From Prevotella sp. (GTDB lineage Bacteria > Bacteroidota > Bacteroidia > Bacteroidales > Bacteroidaceae), in NCBI GenBank assembly GCA_017617615.1, contig JAFZVV010000010.1:1-64000 (forward strand): DNA of 64,000 nucleotides. Direction: 5' to 3'. A program made the position numbers and the translations under genes. Positions 28,821-38,080 of this stretch are shown here, piece after piece (within the stretch, counting starts at the first letter, position 1; every line of letters begins with the position of its first letter). The notes below the pieces were generated by a model that was not told the origin of the DNA, ran no database searches, and saw only the letters and a list, made by a program, of their open reading frames with translations.

Positions 28821-29489
28821 ATGAACAACAAGAGCACCAAAGACGCCGTCATCATCCTGTCGGGAGGCATGGACTCCGTCACCTTGTTATATGAACAGCA
28901 AGCGCGTATCGCACTGGCCATCACATTCGATTATGGCAGCAACCACAACCAGCGTGAGGCGCTCTATGCCAAGAAGCACTGCCAGCAACTTGGGATTGCG
29001 CATCTGCTAATCCCTCTCGACTTCATGTCACGTTATTTCAAGTCGTCACTCCTCGAAGGGGCCGACGCCATTCCCGAGGGCGACTACGATGACTCAAACA
29101 TGAAATCCACCGTCGTACCTTTCCGCAATGGTATCATGCTCTCCATTGCCTGTGGCATTGCAGAAAGTCGTGGACTAACGAAAGTATTGATTGCCAATCA
29201 TTTCGGCGACCACTCCATCTATCCCGACTGCCGTGCGGAGTTTATCCGCCCGATGTCGGAGGCCATGCGCGCAGGCACCTATATCGGCGTGGAAATCCTC
29301 GCCCCCTATACGGGAATCAGCAAAACCGACATTGCCATCATTGGAAAACGTCTGGGCATCGACTACAGCCAGACCTACTCCTGCTATAAAGGCGGTGAAC
29401 GGCATTGTGGCAAATGCGGCACCTGCATGGAGCGCAAGCAGGCCCTCCGTGAAGCGGGCATCGCCGACAATACCCTTTACGAAGAATAA
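28821..29489 (+). CDS. queC: 7-cyano-7-deazaguanine synthase
   Basis: Converts 7-carboxy-7-deazaguanine to preQ0 with ATP and ammonia, in the queuosine pathway. The 222 residues have the PP-loop SGGMDS at 14-19, a nucleotide-binding VPFRNGIMLSIA, and the zinc cluster Cys188, Cys196, Cys199 and Cys202 in CYKGGERHCGKCGTC. No queD, queE or queF is next to it; they must be elsewhere if the pathway is complete. A coiled-coil protein gene follows after 18 bases. Confidence 0.95.
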   Translation: MNNKSTKDAVIILSGGMDSVTLLYEQQARIALAITFDYGSNHNQREALYAKKHCQQLGIAHLLIPLDFMSRYFKSSLLEGADAIPEGDYDDSNMKSTVVPFRNGIMLSIACGIAESRGLTKVLIANHFGDHSIYPDCRAEFIRPMSEAMRAGTYIGVEILAPYTGISKTDIAIIGKRLGIDYSQTYSCYKGGERHCGKCGTCMERKQALREAGIADNTLYEE

Positions 29490-29507
29490 CCCCCAACGAC
29501 CCCTGTC

Positions 29508-29990
29508 ATGGAATCGATACTCACACACCTCACCGAATTGGGAAGCCTCATCGACACGCTGGAGCAAAGTGTGGAAACCACATGTGCCGAACGCCAGCAA
29601 CTCAGCGAAGAGCAGTCGGTCCTCACGGAAAAGAACAAGACGCTTGAAGAGAAGAATACTGTTCTGGAGTCAGAAAACCAACAGTTGAAAGCCGAGAATA
29701 CGCTTTTAAGAAAGCAAATAGAATCACTGGAGCAACAGGTTTCCGACCTTGAGCGTCGTATCACCATACTCAGTCAGGAGGTTTCGGAATCCCAGTCGAA
29801 ACTGTTGTCGATGGAACAAAGCATTCAGGCATTGAAAACGGATTTTGCGGAGACAACCGTTCCCGTTACCACAAGTGAACAAAGCAGCGAAGGACACGTA
29901 GAGTCTGCCGACCGTCCGAAGAAGAAACGGAAGAAGACAAAGGCAGCCGACGCCAACCAGCCCCAGCTGCCTTTCGATTTCTTCGACTGA
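29508..29990 (+). CDS. Coiled-coil protein with a basic tail and QLPFDFF end
   Basis: A 160-residue protein with no recognised family. Residues about 10-115 form a continuous Glu/Gln/Leu-rich heptad coiled coil, followed by a Thr/Ser-rich hinge (about 115-133), a nuclear-signal-like basic patch (RPKKKRKKTK, about 136-145) and the C-terminus QPQLPFDFFD. No signal peptide, so cytosolic. The QLPFDFF end resembles short peptides that dock on the DNA sliding clamp (QLxLF type); this is inference. It follows queC closely and ends just before a strong terminator. Its length and coiled coil also recall ZapB-like division proteins. Confidence 0.7.
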   Translation: MESILTHLTELGSLIDTLEQSVETTCAERQQLSEEQSVLTEKNKTLEEKNTVLESENQQLKAENTLLRKQIESLEQQVSDLERRITILSQEVSESQSKLLSMEQSIQALKTDFAETTVPVTTSEQSSEGHVESADRPKKKRKKTKAADANQPQLPFDFFD

Positions 29991-30020
29991 AAAATCCAAT
30001 GGCCTTGCCATTGGATTTTT
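29990..30020. terminator. Terminator after the queC unit
   Basis: AAAAATCCAATGGC (29990-30003) pairs perfectly with GCCATTGGATTTTT (30007-30020) around CTT, with a T-run on the plus strand and an A-run before the stem, so it can work in both directions. Confidence 0.88.
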
Positions 30021-30036
30021 CATTTTTAAGTGGAAA

Positions 30037-30065
30037 TAGTTACTATAGTCACTATAGTCCCTATA
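30037..30065. repeat. ACTATAG intergenic repeat
   Basis: TTACTATAGTCACTATAGTC and following bases form three ACTATAGT-like units, related to the repeat at 25566-25606, between the convergent queC and POT transporter units. Confidence 0.45.
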
Positions 30066-30079
30066 ATGGAGTGTTCGCT

Positions 30080-31633
30080 TTATTTCGTCACTCTCTCAAG
30101 CCATTTCACCATACCGAACATCACCGCCATGGAAATGAGGCAGATGACGAGGAACACCACCCAGCATACCCAGATGGGCCATTTGTTGTACATCAGCGGA
30201 CCTATCCAGAGCAAACCGTTACCCACTGCCGTGGCACCGAGCCAGAGGCCCTGGCAGAGTCCCTGCAGGTTCTTGGGGGCCACCTTCGATACGAAGGACA
30301 GTCCCAGAGGTGAAATGAAGAGTTCGGCTACGGTAAGGAAGAAATAGGTGACGATGAGCACCCATGGACCAGCCTTCAGACCCACCTTGGCAGAGTCGGC
30401 CAGTTTTGTGAACATTTCTGCCGATGGATAGCCCTGCGATGCAGAGTAGAGGGCAAGGAAGAGGTAAGCCAAGCCCGCGATACCCATACCATAAGCTATC
30501 TTCCGTGGTGTGGAGATAGCCCTGCCCCGTGCCGTAAGCATGGCGAAGAACCACATGATGACAGGTGTGAGCACGATGACGAAGAATGGGTTCACGGCCT
30601 GCCAGATTTCGGGCGCTATGGCATCGGTCTGCACGAAGTCGCGCGCGAAGAACGACAGCGACTGTCCGTTCTGATGGAATGAGAACCAGAAGAACACGGC
30701 AATGCCGAGCACGGCGAAGAGCGCATACATGCGCTGTTTGATTTCCTTGGCCATGGCCTTCTTCTCCGCCTCGGTATACCCCTCGGTCGATACGGTCTCT
30801 TTCTTTCCCGGAGTGGGGAACAGATGTTTCGACAACAAGAAGATAGCCAGCGAGATGAGCATCGTGACCACAGACGCGATGAACGAATAGTGGATACCCG
30901 TATTGAAGATGTCGAGATAGTTGGTACAGAACGTGTCAAGGTTGGAGGCATCGCCACCCACCTTGGCTACCAACTCGTTGAGGTTATTCATCTTCTCGGT
31001 ATCCATGTTGCCCGAGATGTACTCATGGCAGAGTTTGGGAAGGTCGGCATTATAGGTGAGTCCGTGCACTTTTAGCCACCAACTGCGCAAGAGCGGGGCA
31101 ATGAACGGGGCTGCCAGAGCACCGATATTGATGAAGACATAGAAAATCTGGAATCCTGCATCGCGCTGACCTTGTGCCCATTTCAGTTTCTCCGGCCCTT
31201 CCTTGGCGGCATCGGCCTCGAAATTGTCGTACATCTGTCCGACAATGGCCTGGAGGTTTCCCTTGAAAAGGCCATTACCGCAGGCGATGAGCGCCAGTGC
31301 GAAGATCGTGAACGGCAGCAGCCACGAGATGTTACTGGGTGTGGCGAGTACGGGTATGGCGAGCAGGATATATCCCACAGCCATCACCACCAGTCCCCAT
31401 GCGATGGTGCCTTTGTAGTTTTGTGTGCGGTCGGCAATGATACCTCCCACCAGACTAAGCACATAGATGGCCGTGAGGAACATGGCGGCTATGAAACCGC
31501 TCTTTTCATCAGACAGTCCGAATTTCGAACAGAGGAACAGCGCGAGCACGGCATTCATGATATAGTAGCCGAAACGCTCTCCCATATTGCTTAACGCTGC
31601 AAGGAGCAATCCTTTAGGATGGTTTTTGAACAT
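30080..31633 (-). CDS. POT-family proton-dependent oligopeptide transporter
   Basis: Proton-coupled importer of di- and tripeptides. The 517 residues show the POT signatures SNMGERFGYY (about 15-24), GNGLFKGNLQAIVGQMY and FYVFINIGALAAPF, with two extra hairpin helices usual in bacterial members between the halves. The ATG at 31633 (MFKNHPKGLL) gives the family N-terminus. It lies 115 bases after the secreted unknown gene on the same strand. Together with the S9 peptidase and MFS pair it points to peptide nutrition. Confidence 0.93.
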   Translation of the reverse strand: MFKNHPKGLLLAALSNMGERFGYYIMNAVLALFLCSKFGLSDEKSGFIAAMFLTAIYVLSLVGGIIADRTQNYKGTIAWGLVVMAVGYILLAIPVLATPSNISWLLPFTIFALALIACGNGLFKGNLQAIVGQMYDNFEADAAKEGPEKLKWAQGQRDAGFQIFYVFINIGALAAPFIAPLLRSWWLKVHGLTYNADLPKLCHEYISGNMDTEKMNNLNELVAKVGGDASNLDTFCTNYLDIFNTGIHYSFIASVVTMLISLAIFLLSKHLFPTPGKKETVSTEGYTEAEKKAMAKEIKQRMYALFAVLGIAVFFWFSFHQNGQSLSFFARDFVQTDAIAPEIWQAVNPFFVIVLTPVIMWFFAMLTARGRAISTPRKIAYGMGIAGLAYLFLALYSASQGYPSAEMFTKLADSAKVGLKAGPWVLIVTYFFLTVAELFISPLGLSFVSKVAPKNLQGLCQGLWLGATAVGNGLLWIGPLMYNKWPIWVCWVVFLVICLISMAVMFGMVKWLERVTK

Positions 31634-31748
31634 AGTGTATAGTTTTAAAATTAGTGGCAAATATCGTAAAAACTAACGACATACGCAAGTTTTTCTTCAG
31701 AGTTTTTGAGCGATGAAGCCACGAAAGCCCATCTGAAGCCTCTTCAAG

Positions 31749-32663
31749 TCATTGCTGTTCTTCAGCATGCTGAGCCTGAGGCTTCTGTTCATCATAGATG
31801 GCCGTGAGATAACGGATAATCCTACCCAACACGTCGGAATGGTCGGGACCGGCAGCATATCCGCCCGAAGAGATACTCCCTTTTTCGAATGTGAACGACA
31901 ACGACCAGTTCGAGGCATCCATGATTTCATAGTCGGGCATATAGTCGCTTCCTATTTCATAGAGTTTTCCCTCTTCCACCATGTCTCTCACTCGCTGCAA
32001 CACCGAATCGGCCACCACGGCGTCGTAGGCTTCCGGCGGTGTCTGGGCATTATCGAAATCGTGTATCATGCGTTTTTCCTCTATGCGGAGAACGTTTTTC
32101 CCATCCACTTTCTTCAGCGACACCTCGTAATGGAATCCGGCAAAGCCATTGCCCGAACTATAGTAGAACGACTTGAGTGCACCCTGGGGCATCGATCTGT
32201 GGATGGGGTTGGCGAGCCGTGCTGTGATGGCACTGCTGAGTACTTCGTAGCGCCGCTCCACCTGTGCAGCGTTCTCCATGGCCGCCTTCACCCTCTCTAT
32301 GTCATTGAAGCGCTTGGCAAGTATTTCATCTACCTTGGCAAGGGTCTTGGCAGAGGGGTTCTTCAAGTATTTCCTTTCGAGTTTCTTGCCCAGGATTTCC
32401 TGCCTTGCCGTCAGTATCTGCTGTGCCCTCTGGTGGTCATCGACCATGGCTTCCAACGTGGCCTCCATGCTTTGCGTGCTCTTGCGGTCGAGGTCTTGTA
32501 GATACGAGTTCATCCTTCCGTCGTCACCGAGCCACTGCACGTGGGGCATGAAGAATCCCCTGTCGTTGATGATTTTCAACATGTCCTTGACCTGGGACAT
32601 GGCGGGCAAGGCACTGCAAGAGAGTGCCAAGACGAGAATGAATTGTCTGAAGATGGTTCTCAT
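31749..32663 (-). CDS. Secreted protein of unknown function
   Basis: I do not recognise the family. The 304 residues begin with a signal peptide (about 1-23, ALPAMSQ). Residues about 55-150 are helical and charged (many Lys, Glu, Arg), followed by a mixed alpha/beta domain with EVSLKKVDGKNVLRIEEKR. Near the C-terminus is WSLSFTFEKGSISSGGYAAGPDHSDVLGR, and the tail is Gln/Glu-rich. It follows the outer-membrane barrel gene by 34 bases and probably belongs to that operon. Confidence 0.75.
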   Translation of the reverse strand: MRTIFRQFILVLALSCSALPAMSQVKDMLKIINDRGFFMPHVQWLGDDGRMNSYLQDLDRKSTQSMEATLEAMVDDHQRAQQILTARQEILGKKLERKYLKNPSAKTLAKVDEILAKRFNDIERVKAAMENAAQVERRYEVLSSAITARLANPIHRSMPQGALKSFYYSSGNGFAGFHYEVSLKKVDGKNVLRIEEKRMIHDFDNAQTPPEAYDAVVADSVLQRVRDMVEEGKLYEIGSDYMPDYEIMDASNWSLSFTFEKGSISSGGYAAGPDHSDVLGRIIRYLTAIYDEQKPQAQHAEEQQ

Positions 32664-32697
32664 AGGGTTATTGATAAAAGGTTAAATGGTTGTCTCC

Positions 32698-33435
32698 TTA
32701 CTTCTTGCGGAATACGTCGGTGAGGTAAGTGAGCTTTATCATGATGGTGGAGTGGTTGGACTTTCCAAAATAGTCGCGTTTGGAATCTTTGAAGATGTTT
32801 CCCAGTCCGTAGTAATATCGTCCTTCGAGCAGGAAATGTCCAAGATTGGGAGCGGTGTATTCCAAGCCCAGTCCTCCTGCTATACCATAGTCGAACTTCC
32901 GTTCCACGTCCATGGAGTATTGTTTTATGGTGGGGTTCGACCGGTCAGTCATGTTGGGTTCCCCGACATTGAAGTTCGCCGAGGACGACTCCCCGAGCAT
33001 TACTCCCAACTGCGGTCCTGCCCTGAAGAAGAAGTTGCACCCACTATGTTCCTTTCCCCATGCGAGGTGCGCGAAGATGGGCACTTGCACGTAGGAGATG
33101 GTGCGGCTGTATTCCTCTGCTTTCCCCGTCGTGGGGTTGATGACCTCCTTGTCGTAGGCATCAAGGATTTCCTCTTTCCATCCCAACGAAGCGTAGTTCA
33201 CCTCTGCCACTATGGAGCAAATCATGCTGTAGTATTTCTCGCACACATAGCGTACGGTCACACCCGCCATGGGACCCGCATGCATGCCTTGCGATACCTT
33301 GGGTGTAAATCCCACGGAGTTGAAGGCCACGCCTATGCCGCCTCCTACAGAGAAATCATTGCGATATTCCCCCACCTGTGCTGCTCCCCTCAACGGCATG
33401 ATGACGAGGAGGAGTGCAGAGAGCAGCGTTTTCAT
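32698..33435 (-). CDS. PorT-like outer-membrane beta-barrel protein
   Basis: A 245-residue exported protein with a signal peptide (about 1-20, PLRGAAQ), then alternating strands of an eight-stranded barrel in the outer-membrane beta-barrel/PorT-like family (FSVGGGIGVAFNSVGF, GPMAGVTVRYV, FFFRAGPQLGVMLG, YGIAGGLGLEYT). No stand-alone function can be given. The start at 33435 (MKTLLSAL) gives the cleanest signal peptide; ATG at 33450 is an alternative. It lies 31 bases after the LysM protein gene. Confidence 0.82.
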   Translation of the reverse strand: MKTLLSALLLVIMPLRGAAQVGEYRNDFSVGGGIGVAFNSVGFTPKVSQGMHAGPMAGVTVRYVCEKYYSMICSIVAEVNYASLGWKEEILDAYDKEVINPTTGKAEEYSRTISYVQVPIFAHLAWGKEHSGCNFFFRAGPQLGVMLGESSSANFNVGEPNMTDRSNPTIKQYSMDVERKFDYGIAGGLGLEYTAPNLGHFLLEGRYYYGLGNIFKDSKRDYFGKSNHSTIMIKLTYLTDVFRKK

Positions 33436-33466
33436 ATGAACTGTAGCCATGGACTGTCGACGTCTT

Positions 33467-34867
33467 TTAGTAGTTCACCGACTCTATGGTGCGGTCGGTC
33501 TTGTAATGCACGAACATGAAGTTGACATTCTTATGTCCCTTTCCTGCTTCTTTGAAACGGAGCGGGGTTTGAACGGGCTTGTAGGTCATCTGCCCTTTCC
33601 CCCCGTTGAAAGCACTGCCAAACTGGCTGAACCCTCCGATGAAAAAACAGGCATGGTCGAACCCGGTGAGCGCGAAGCGTGGAAGGGCGTCGGCGTTCAT
33701 CTCTTTCTCGAACCATCGCTGGTAGTTGCGCTCCACCCATTTCGTGTCGGCCGATGCATCGTTGTAATAGAAATAGGTAGGGATATAGGCATCGTACTTG
33801 TAATAGTAGTCGAGATATACCTTGGTATACATGAGCCATTCCTTATACCCGAAGAGCGACACCGAAAGGTCGGCGTTCTTCTGCGTGAGCACGTTGAGTT
33901 TTGCCAGTGTGGTGTTAAGTGCCGGCGAGTGCTCCGTGTTGAGTATCACCACGTTCTGCTGTGAGAGGCTGAAAGCCTTGGCAAAACTCTTCTCATTGGT
34001 GTTGAGGCTTGTGAGCGAGTACTTGATGGCATAGTTGTCGAGTTGCGCCCTGAGTTTCGACGTGAACCCTCCCTTTCCGCTGTTCTCGTCCTCACAGTCA
34101 ATGATGACGACATGGTAGTTGTTGAACCATTGTATGAAGTTCTTGATGGTCTGCTGGTCGAAATCCTCGGGCGACTGGTATACCTGGAAGATATTCTTGT
34201 AGTTCTCCACATCGTTTCCCGAGATGGAGAAGGGTATGACCATCATGATATCGTTCTTGGCGCAGAAATCGGCGAGAGGCTTCACCATTTTGGTGTAGAG
34301 CGGTCCGAAGATGATGTCACAGTCGGCAGCGCCTTGTTCCTTGAGCGTGTTGCTGATATCGGCATCGATGGGTACATTCCAGGCCTGCATCTCCACAGTG
34401 ATACCGTCTTTCTTCACGCGCTCCACGCCCAGGAGCAGTCCACGGTAGTACTCCACCATCCTCTTGCCGTCGCCATCGTTGTCGTGCAACGGGAGCATCA
34501 CGCCCACCTTCACGTTTTTCCGTCCCGCTACGGTAGTCGTTGTGGGCCGTTGGGTCGTGGGGGTTGCCTGCTGCTGGGTAGAGGGCTTGGCCGGCGTCTG
34601 CACACTTGTGGCAGTCGTCGGAGTGTCTTTCGCCTTGGGATATGGGATGTTGAGTGTATCTCCTTTCTTGAGTTCATACCCTTGAACTTTCATCTCCGGG
34701 TTTACGGCGATGAGTTCCTCGATGGTTATTCCATATTTCTTTGCGATTCCAAAGACAGTCTCACTTTTTTCTACTTTGTGTTGAGTCCTGATGTTCGTTG
34801 TCTGTGCCGCAATGGTCATTGCCAGCATCAGCAACAAGAAGGTGATAATGTGTCTGCAGTGTCTCAT
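33467..34867 (-). CDS. LysM domain fused to a receptor-type ligand-binding domain
   Basis: The 466 residues have a signal peptide (about 1-21, MTIAAQ), one LysM domain (about 28-76, HKVEKSETVFGIAKKYGI...GDTLNIPY), a Pro/Thr/Gln linker (about 78-112) and a type 1 periplasmic-binding-protein fold (about 117-445, VKVGVMLPLHDN, IIFGPLYTKMV). LysM should hold it on peptidoglycan while the second domain senses or holds a ligand. No ABC permease or ATPase lies nearby, so import is unlikely. First gene of the operon with the barrel and secreted unknown. Confidence 0.88.
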   Translation of the reverse strand: MRHCRHIITFLLLMLAMTIAAQTTNIRTQHKVEKSETVFGIAKKYGITIEELIAVNPEMKVQGYELKKGDTLNIPYPKAKDTPTTATSVQTPAKPSTQQQATPTTQRPTTTTVAGRKNVKVGVMLPLHDNDGDGKRMVEYYRGLLLGVERVKKDGITVEMQAWNVPIDADISNTLKEQGAADCDIIFGPLYTKMVKPLADFCAKNDIMMVIPFSISGNDVENYKNIFQVYQSPEDFDQQTIKNFIQWFNNYHVVIIDCEDENSGKGGFTSKLRAQLDNYAIKYSLTSLNTNEKSFAKAFSLSQQNVVILNTEHSPALNTTLAKLNVLTQKNADLSVSLFGYKEWLMYTKVYLDYYYKYDAYIPTYFYYNDASADTKWVERNYQRWFEKEMNADALPRFALTGFDHACFFIGGFSQFGSAFNGGKGQMTYKPVQTPLRFKEAGKGHKNVNFMFVHYKTDRTIESVNY

Positions 34868-34891
34868 GATTTCCTAATCAATATCTTATTT

Positions 34892-34923
34892 GCAAAGATA
34901 GTACATTTTGATGACTACACAAA
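34892..34923 (-). promoter_or_regulatory. Promoter of the LysM-barrel operon
   Basis: TTTG (34923-34920) and TATCTTTGC (34900-34892) on the minus strand, 19 bases apart, 25 bases before the start codon at 34867. Confidence 0.75.
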
Positions 34924-35034
34924 AAAATAGTTTTTTTTTTGGAATAATTTGTGTATTCGCCCACTTATTCGCAACATTCCTCAAAAGAAAACGATTTTCT
35001 TTGTCCCGACGGGGTATATTTCAGGATTTTTGTG

Positions 35035-35043
35035 TAAATTTGG
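35035..35043 (+). promoter_or_regulatory. Possible -7 box of dnaX
   Basis: TAAATTTGG, 34 bases before the dnaX ATG. The -33 element is not evident. Confidence 0.35.
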
Positions 35044-35077
35044 CTTCTCATTCATAAAAAACACTGATTCACTGATT

Positions 35078-36862
35078 ATGGATTATATCGTTTCAGCCCG
35101 CAAATACCGTCCGATGACTTTCGACACGGTGGTTGGGCAGTCGTCACTTACCACGACACTGAAAAACGCGGTGAAGAGTGGCAAACTGGCCCATGCCTTC
35201 CTGTTCTGCGGTCCGCGCGGCGTGGGCAAGACCACCTGCGCGCGCATTTTCGCGAAGACCATCAACTGCGAGCACCCCACCCCTGATGGTGAGGCATGCA
35301 ACGAGTGCGAGAGTTGCAAGGCCTTCAACGAACAGCGCTCACTGAACATCTTTGAACTCGACGCAGCGAGCAACAACTCTGTGGAAAACATCAAGGTACT
35401 GATGGACCAGACCCGTGTACCCCCGCAGTTGGGACATTACAAGGTGTTCATCATCGACGAGGTGCACATGCTCTCCTCCCAGGCGTTCAACGCTTTCCTG
35501 AAGACACTTGAGGAGCCACCTTCGTATGTCATCTTCATCCTCGCCACCACCGAGAAACACAAAATCCTGCCAACCATTATCTCACGGTGCCAGATCTACG
35601 ACTTCGACCGTATGGACGTCCCCAACATCGTGAGTCACCTGAAGATGGTTGCAGGCAAGGAAGGCATCACTTACGAGGAAGAGGCCCTGGGACTGATAGC
35701 CGAGAAAGCCGACGGCGGCATGCGCGACGCCCTTTCCATCTTCGACCAGTCGGTGGTCTACTGTCGTGGCAACCTGACCTACGACAAGGTGATGGAGAAC
35801 CTGAACGTGCTCGACAGCGAGCATTTCTTCAAGTTGGTAGACCTGAGCCTATCGAACAAGGTGCCCGAGGTGATGCTGTTGCTCAACGACATCATCAATA
35901 AGGGCTTCGACGGTGGACAGTTGGTGAACGGACTCGCCCATCATCTACGTAATGTGATGATGGCCAAGGACAATGCCACTCTGCCATTACTCGAGGTGAG
36001 CGACCGCCTGCGCGAGAAGTTCAAGGACCAGGCAGCGAGATGCCCGTCGAAGTTCCTCTACCAGGCACTTCGTTACTGCAACGAGTGCGACATCAACTAC
36101 CGTACCAGCAGCAACAAGCGCCTGCTTGTGGAACTGACGCTCATCGAGATTGCCCAGGAGACGCAAGCCGACGATGTGCCCTCGGGGGGGCGTCGCCCCT
36201 ATAAGAGTTTAAAATCCCTGTTCAACAAATTGGCAGCACTCAGTCAACGACAATCGGCATCGCAGGTGGCCGCGACTGAGCGCCCGTCGCACAGGCATGC
36301 CCAGGCCGGCACGGGTGAAGCAGCCTCACATCCTGGGCAAAATGCAACGCCAGTAGCAGTGGTCGTCGCCCCCACCCCTTCGCCCGCTGTCTCTAAAAAG
36401 AAAATCGGTGATTTCTCTGTGTCGTTCAAGAGCCTGAAGAATGTAGGTCAAACGGCATCTTCATCCGATGATGCCGAAGTGACCAACAAGGAGGAGCAGA
36501 AGCAGTTCAGCCAGTCGGACCTCATGCGCGAATGGCTGGCGATGTGCAACCGCATGCCGCAGTCGATGGCAGGCCTGGCCGCCCGCCTGAAACACGTGAC
36601 ACCGCAGATTACAGACTATCCCAACATCGAGTTGGTGGTGAACAACCAAGGATTGCTCGACCAACTGGTTCAGGTAAAAGGGCGCATCCGCAAGACCATG
36701 GCCCTTTCCCTCCACAACGGAAACATCGACTTCACACCCCGTTTGGCGAAAGCCGAAGAAGTGAAGCCCATATTGTCGAAACGCGAACTTTTCGACAAAC
36801 TCCGCCAGGAGAACCATGCCTTGGAGCAGTTGCGTGCCGCACTCGACCTGGAACTGGCCTGA
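35078..36862 (+). CDS. dnaX: DNA polymerase III subunit gamma/tau
   Basis: Clamp-loader ATPase that loads the sliding clamp and links polymerase cores. The 594 residues start MDYIVSARKYRPMTFDTVVGQ, with Walker A GPRGVGKTT at about 45-53, the four-Cys zinc site (NCEHPTPDGEACNECESCK, about 65-85), and DEVHMLSSQAFNAFLKTLEEPP. The C-terminal third has an Ala/Gln/Ser/Pro linker (about 385-450) and a short tau-like domain. The ATG at 35078 gives the family start. Ends in a terminator shared with asnA. Confidence 0.95.
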   Translation: MDYIVSARKYRPMTFDTVVGQSSLTTTLKNAVKSGKLAHAFLFCGPRGVGKTTCARIFAKTINCEHPTPDGEACNECESCKAFNEQRSLNIFELDAASNNSVENIKVLMDQTRVPPQLGHYKVFIIDEVHMLSSQAFNAFLKTLEEPPSYVIFILATTEKHKILPTIISRCQIYDFDRMDVPNIVSHLKMVAGKEGITYEEEALGLIAEKADGGMRDALSIFDQSVVYCRGNLTYDKVMENLNVLDSEHFFKLVDLSLSNKVPEVMLLLNDIINKGFDGGQLVNGLAHHLRNVMMAKDNATLPLLEVSDRLREKFKDQAARCPSKFLYQALRYCNECDINYRTSSNKRLLVELTLIEIAQETQADDVPSGGRRPYKSLKSLFNKLAALSQRQSASQVAATERPSHRHAQAGTGEAASHPGQNATPVAVVVAPTPSPAVSKKKIGDFSVSFKSLKNVGQTASSSDDAEVTNKEEQKQFSQSDLMREWLAMCNRMPQSMAGLAARLKHVTPQITDYPNIELVVNNQGLLDQLVQVKGRIRKTMALSLHNGNIDFTPRLAKAEEVKPILSKRELFDKLRQENHALEQLRAALDLELA

Positions 36863-36869
36863 CATAATC

Positions 36870-36919
36870 AACCCTCAAGATCTTTAGCGTAAAAAAAGCC
36901 AAAGTCCTTGAGGGTTTTT
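36870..36919. terminator. Terminator between dnaX and asnA
   Basis: AACCCTCAAG (36870-36879) pairs with CTTGAGGGTT (36907-36916), followed by TTTC and a second T-run; the loop is 27 bases with an A-run. It can serve both convergent genes. Confidence 0.75.
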
Positions 36920-37001
36920 CATTTTTCATCTTTCAGCTGAAGCCGGAATCACCTTCCTTCCTTTCCCTTCAAGTTGAGCGAAAGCGAAACTATATATAGG
37001 C

Positions 37002-38039
37002 TCAGATGAGCGGCATACCCAGGCGTTCACACTCCTCACGCATGTCCTCGGGCCAGATGCTTGCCTGTATCTCCCCGATGTGGGCTTTCTGCAAGAGCAT
37101 CATGCAAAGCCGGCTCTGTCCGATACCACCACCAATGCTCAGAGGCAGTTTTCCTTCAAGCAGCTGACGATGGAAATACAATTCCTTCCTTTCCGTCTTT
37201 CCGGAAATCTCCAACTGTCTCAACAGCGATTCCTTGTCCACGCGTATGCCCATCGACGAGATTTCAAACGACCTTTCCAGGATAGGATACCAAATCAGGA
37301 TGTCGCCATTGAGTCCAGGACGACCGTCTTCGGCTGTCGTCGACCAGTCATCATAGTCGGGAGCCCTTCCGTCATGAGGCTGCCCGTCCGACAGTTTTCC
37401 TCCGATGCCGATGAGGAACACTGCGCCATATTTCCTGCAAATCTCGTCTTCGCGCTCCTTTGGCGAAAGGTCTGGATACATCTGCAAGAGGTCCTCACTG
37501 TGCACGAAATGTATTTCTTCGGGCAGGAAAGGCTTGATTTGCGGATAGGTCTCACATACGAGGTATTCCGTGCGCCTGATGGCGCAGTAAATCCGCCGCA
37601 CCACATCTTTCAGAAATGCCACGCAACGGTCTTCCTTATTGATGACAGCCTCCCAGTCCCACTGGTCTACATATAATGAGTGGATGTTGTCGAGTTCTTC
37701 GTCAGCCCTTATTGCATTCATGTCGGTATAGACACCATATCCTGGTTCTATCTCATATTCGGCCAGCGTGAGCCTTTTCCATTTCGCAAGAGAATGCACT
37801 ACCTCGGCATTGGCATCACCGAGGTCTTTGATGGGGAAGGTGACGGGGCGTTCAACACCGTTGAGGTCATCGTTGATACCCAATCCCTTAAGCACGAAGA
37901 GTGGTGCCGTCACGCGATGGAGCCTCAGTTCGGTACTGAGGTTTTGCTGGAAGAAATCCTTAATCAGTTTGATGCCCTGTTCTGTCTGGCGCATCCCAAG
38001 AAGTGCCTTGTAGTGTGAGGGACGAATCAGTTTGCTCAT
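37002..38039 (-). CDS. asnA: Aspartate-ammonia ligase
   Basis: Makes asparagine from aspartate, ammonia and ATP. The 345 residues match the AsnA type, a class II aminoacyl-tRNA synthetase relative, with ETEQ-like RQTEQGIKLIKDFFQ, YGVYTDMNAIRADEELDNIHSLYVDQWDWE and GGGIGQSRLCMMLL near the C-terminus. Single gene with its own promoter and a 14-bp palindrome in its leader. Confidence 0.96.
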   Translation of the reverse strand: MSKLIRPSHYKALLGMRQTEQGIKLIKDFFQQNLSTELRLHRVTAPLFVLKGLGINDDLNGVERPVTFPIKDLGDANAEVVHSLAKWKRLTLAEYEIEPGYGVYTDMNAIRADEELDNIHSLYVDQWDWEAVINKEDRCVAFLKDVVRRIYCAIRRTEYLVCETYPQIKPFLPEEIHFVHSEDLLQMYPDLSPKEREDEICRKYGAVFLIGIGGKLSDGQPHDGRAPDYDDWSTTAEDGRPGLNGDILIWYPILERSFEISSMGIRVDKESLLRQLEISGKTERKELYFHRQLLEGKLPLSIGGGIGQSRLCMMLLQKAHIGEIQASIWPEDMREECERLGMPLI

Positions 38040-38080
38040 TTCCTTTTACCTTGTTGTTTTGTGTACTTTTCCATGAATCG

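Noticed and set aside
36390..36415. dnaX frameshift site giving a short gamma subunit
   Set aside because: The A-rich stretch TCTAAAAAGAAAATC lacks the A-AAA-AAG heptamer and I see no stimulating hairpin; the full frame codes a plausible tau.
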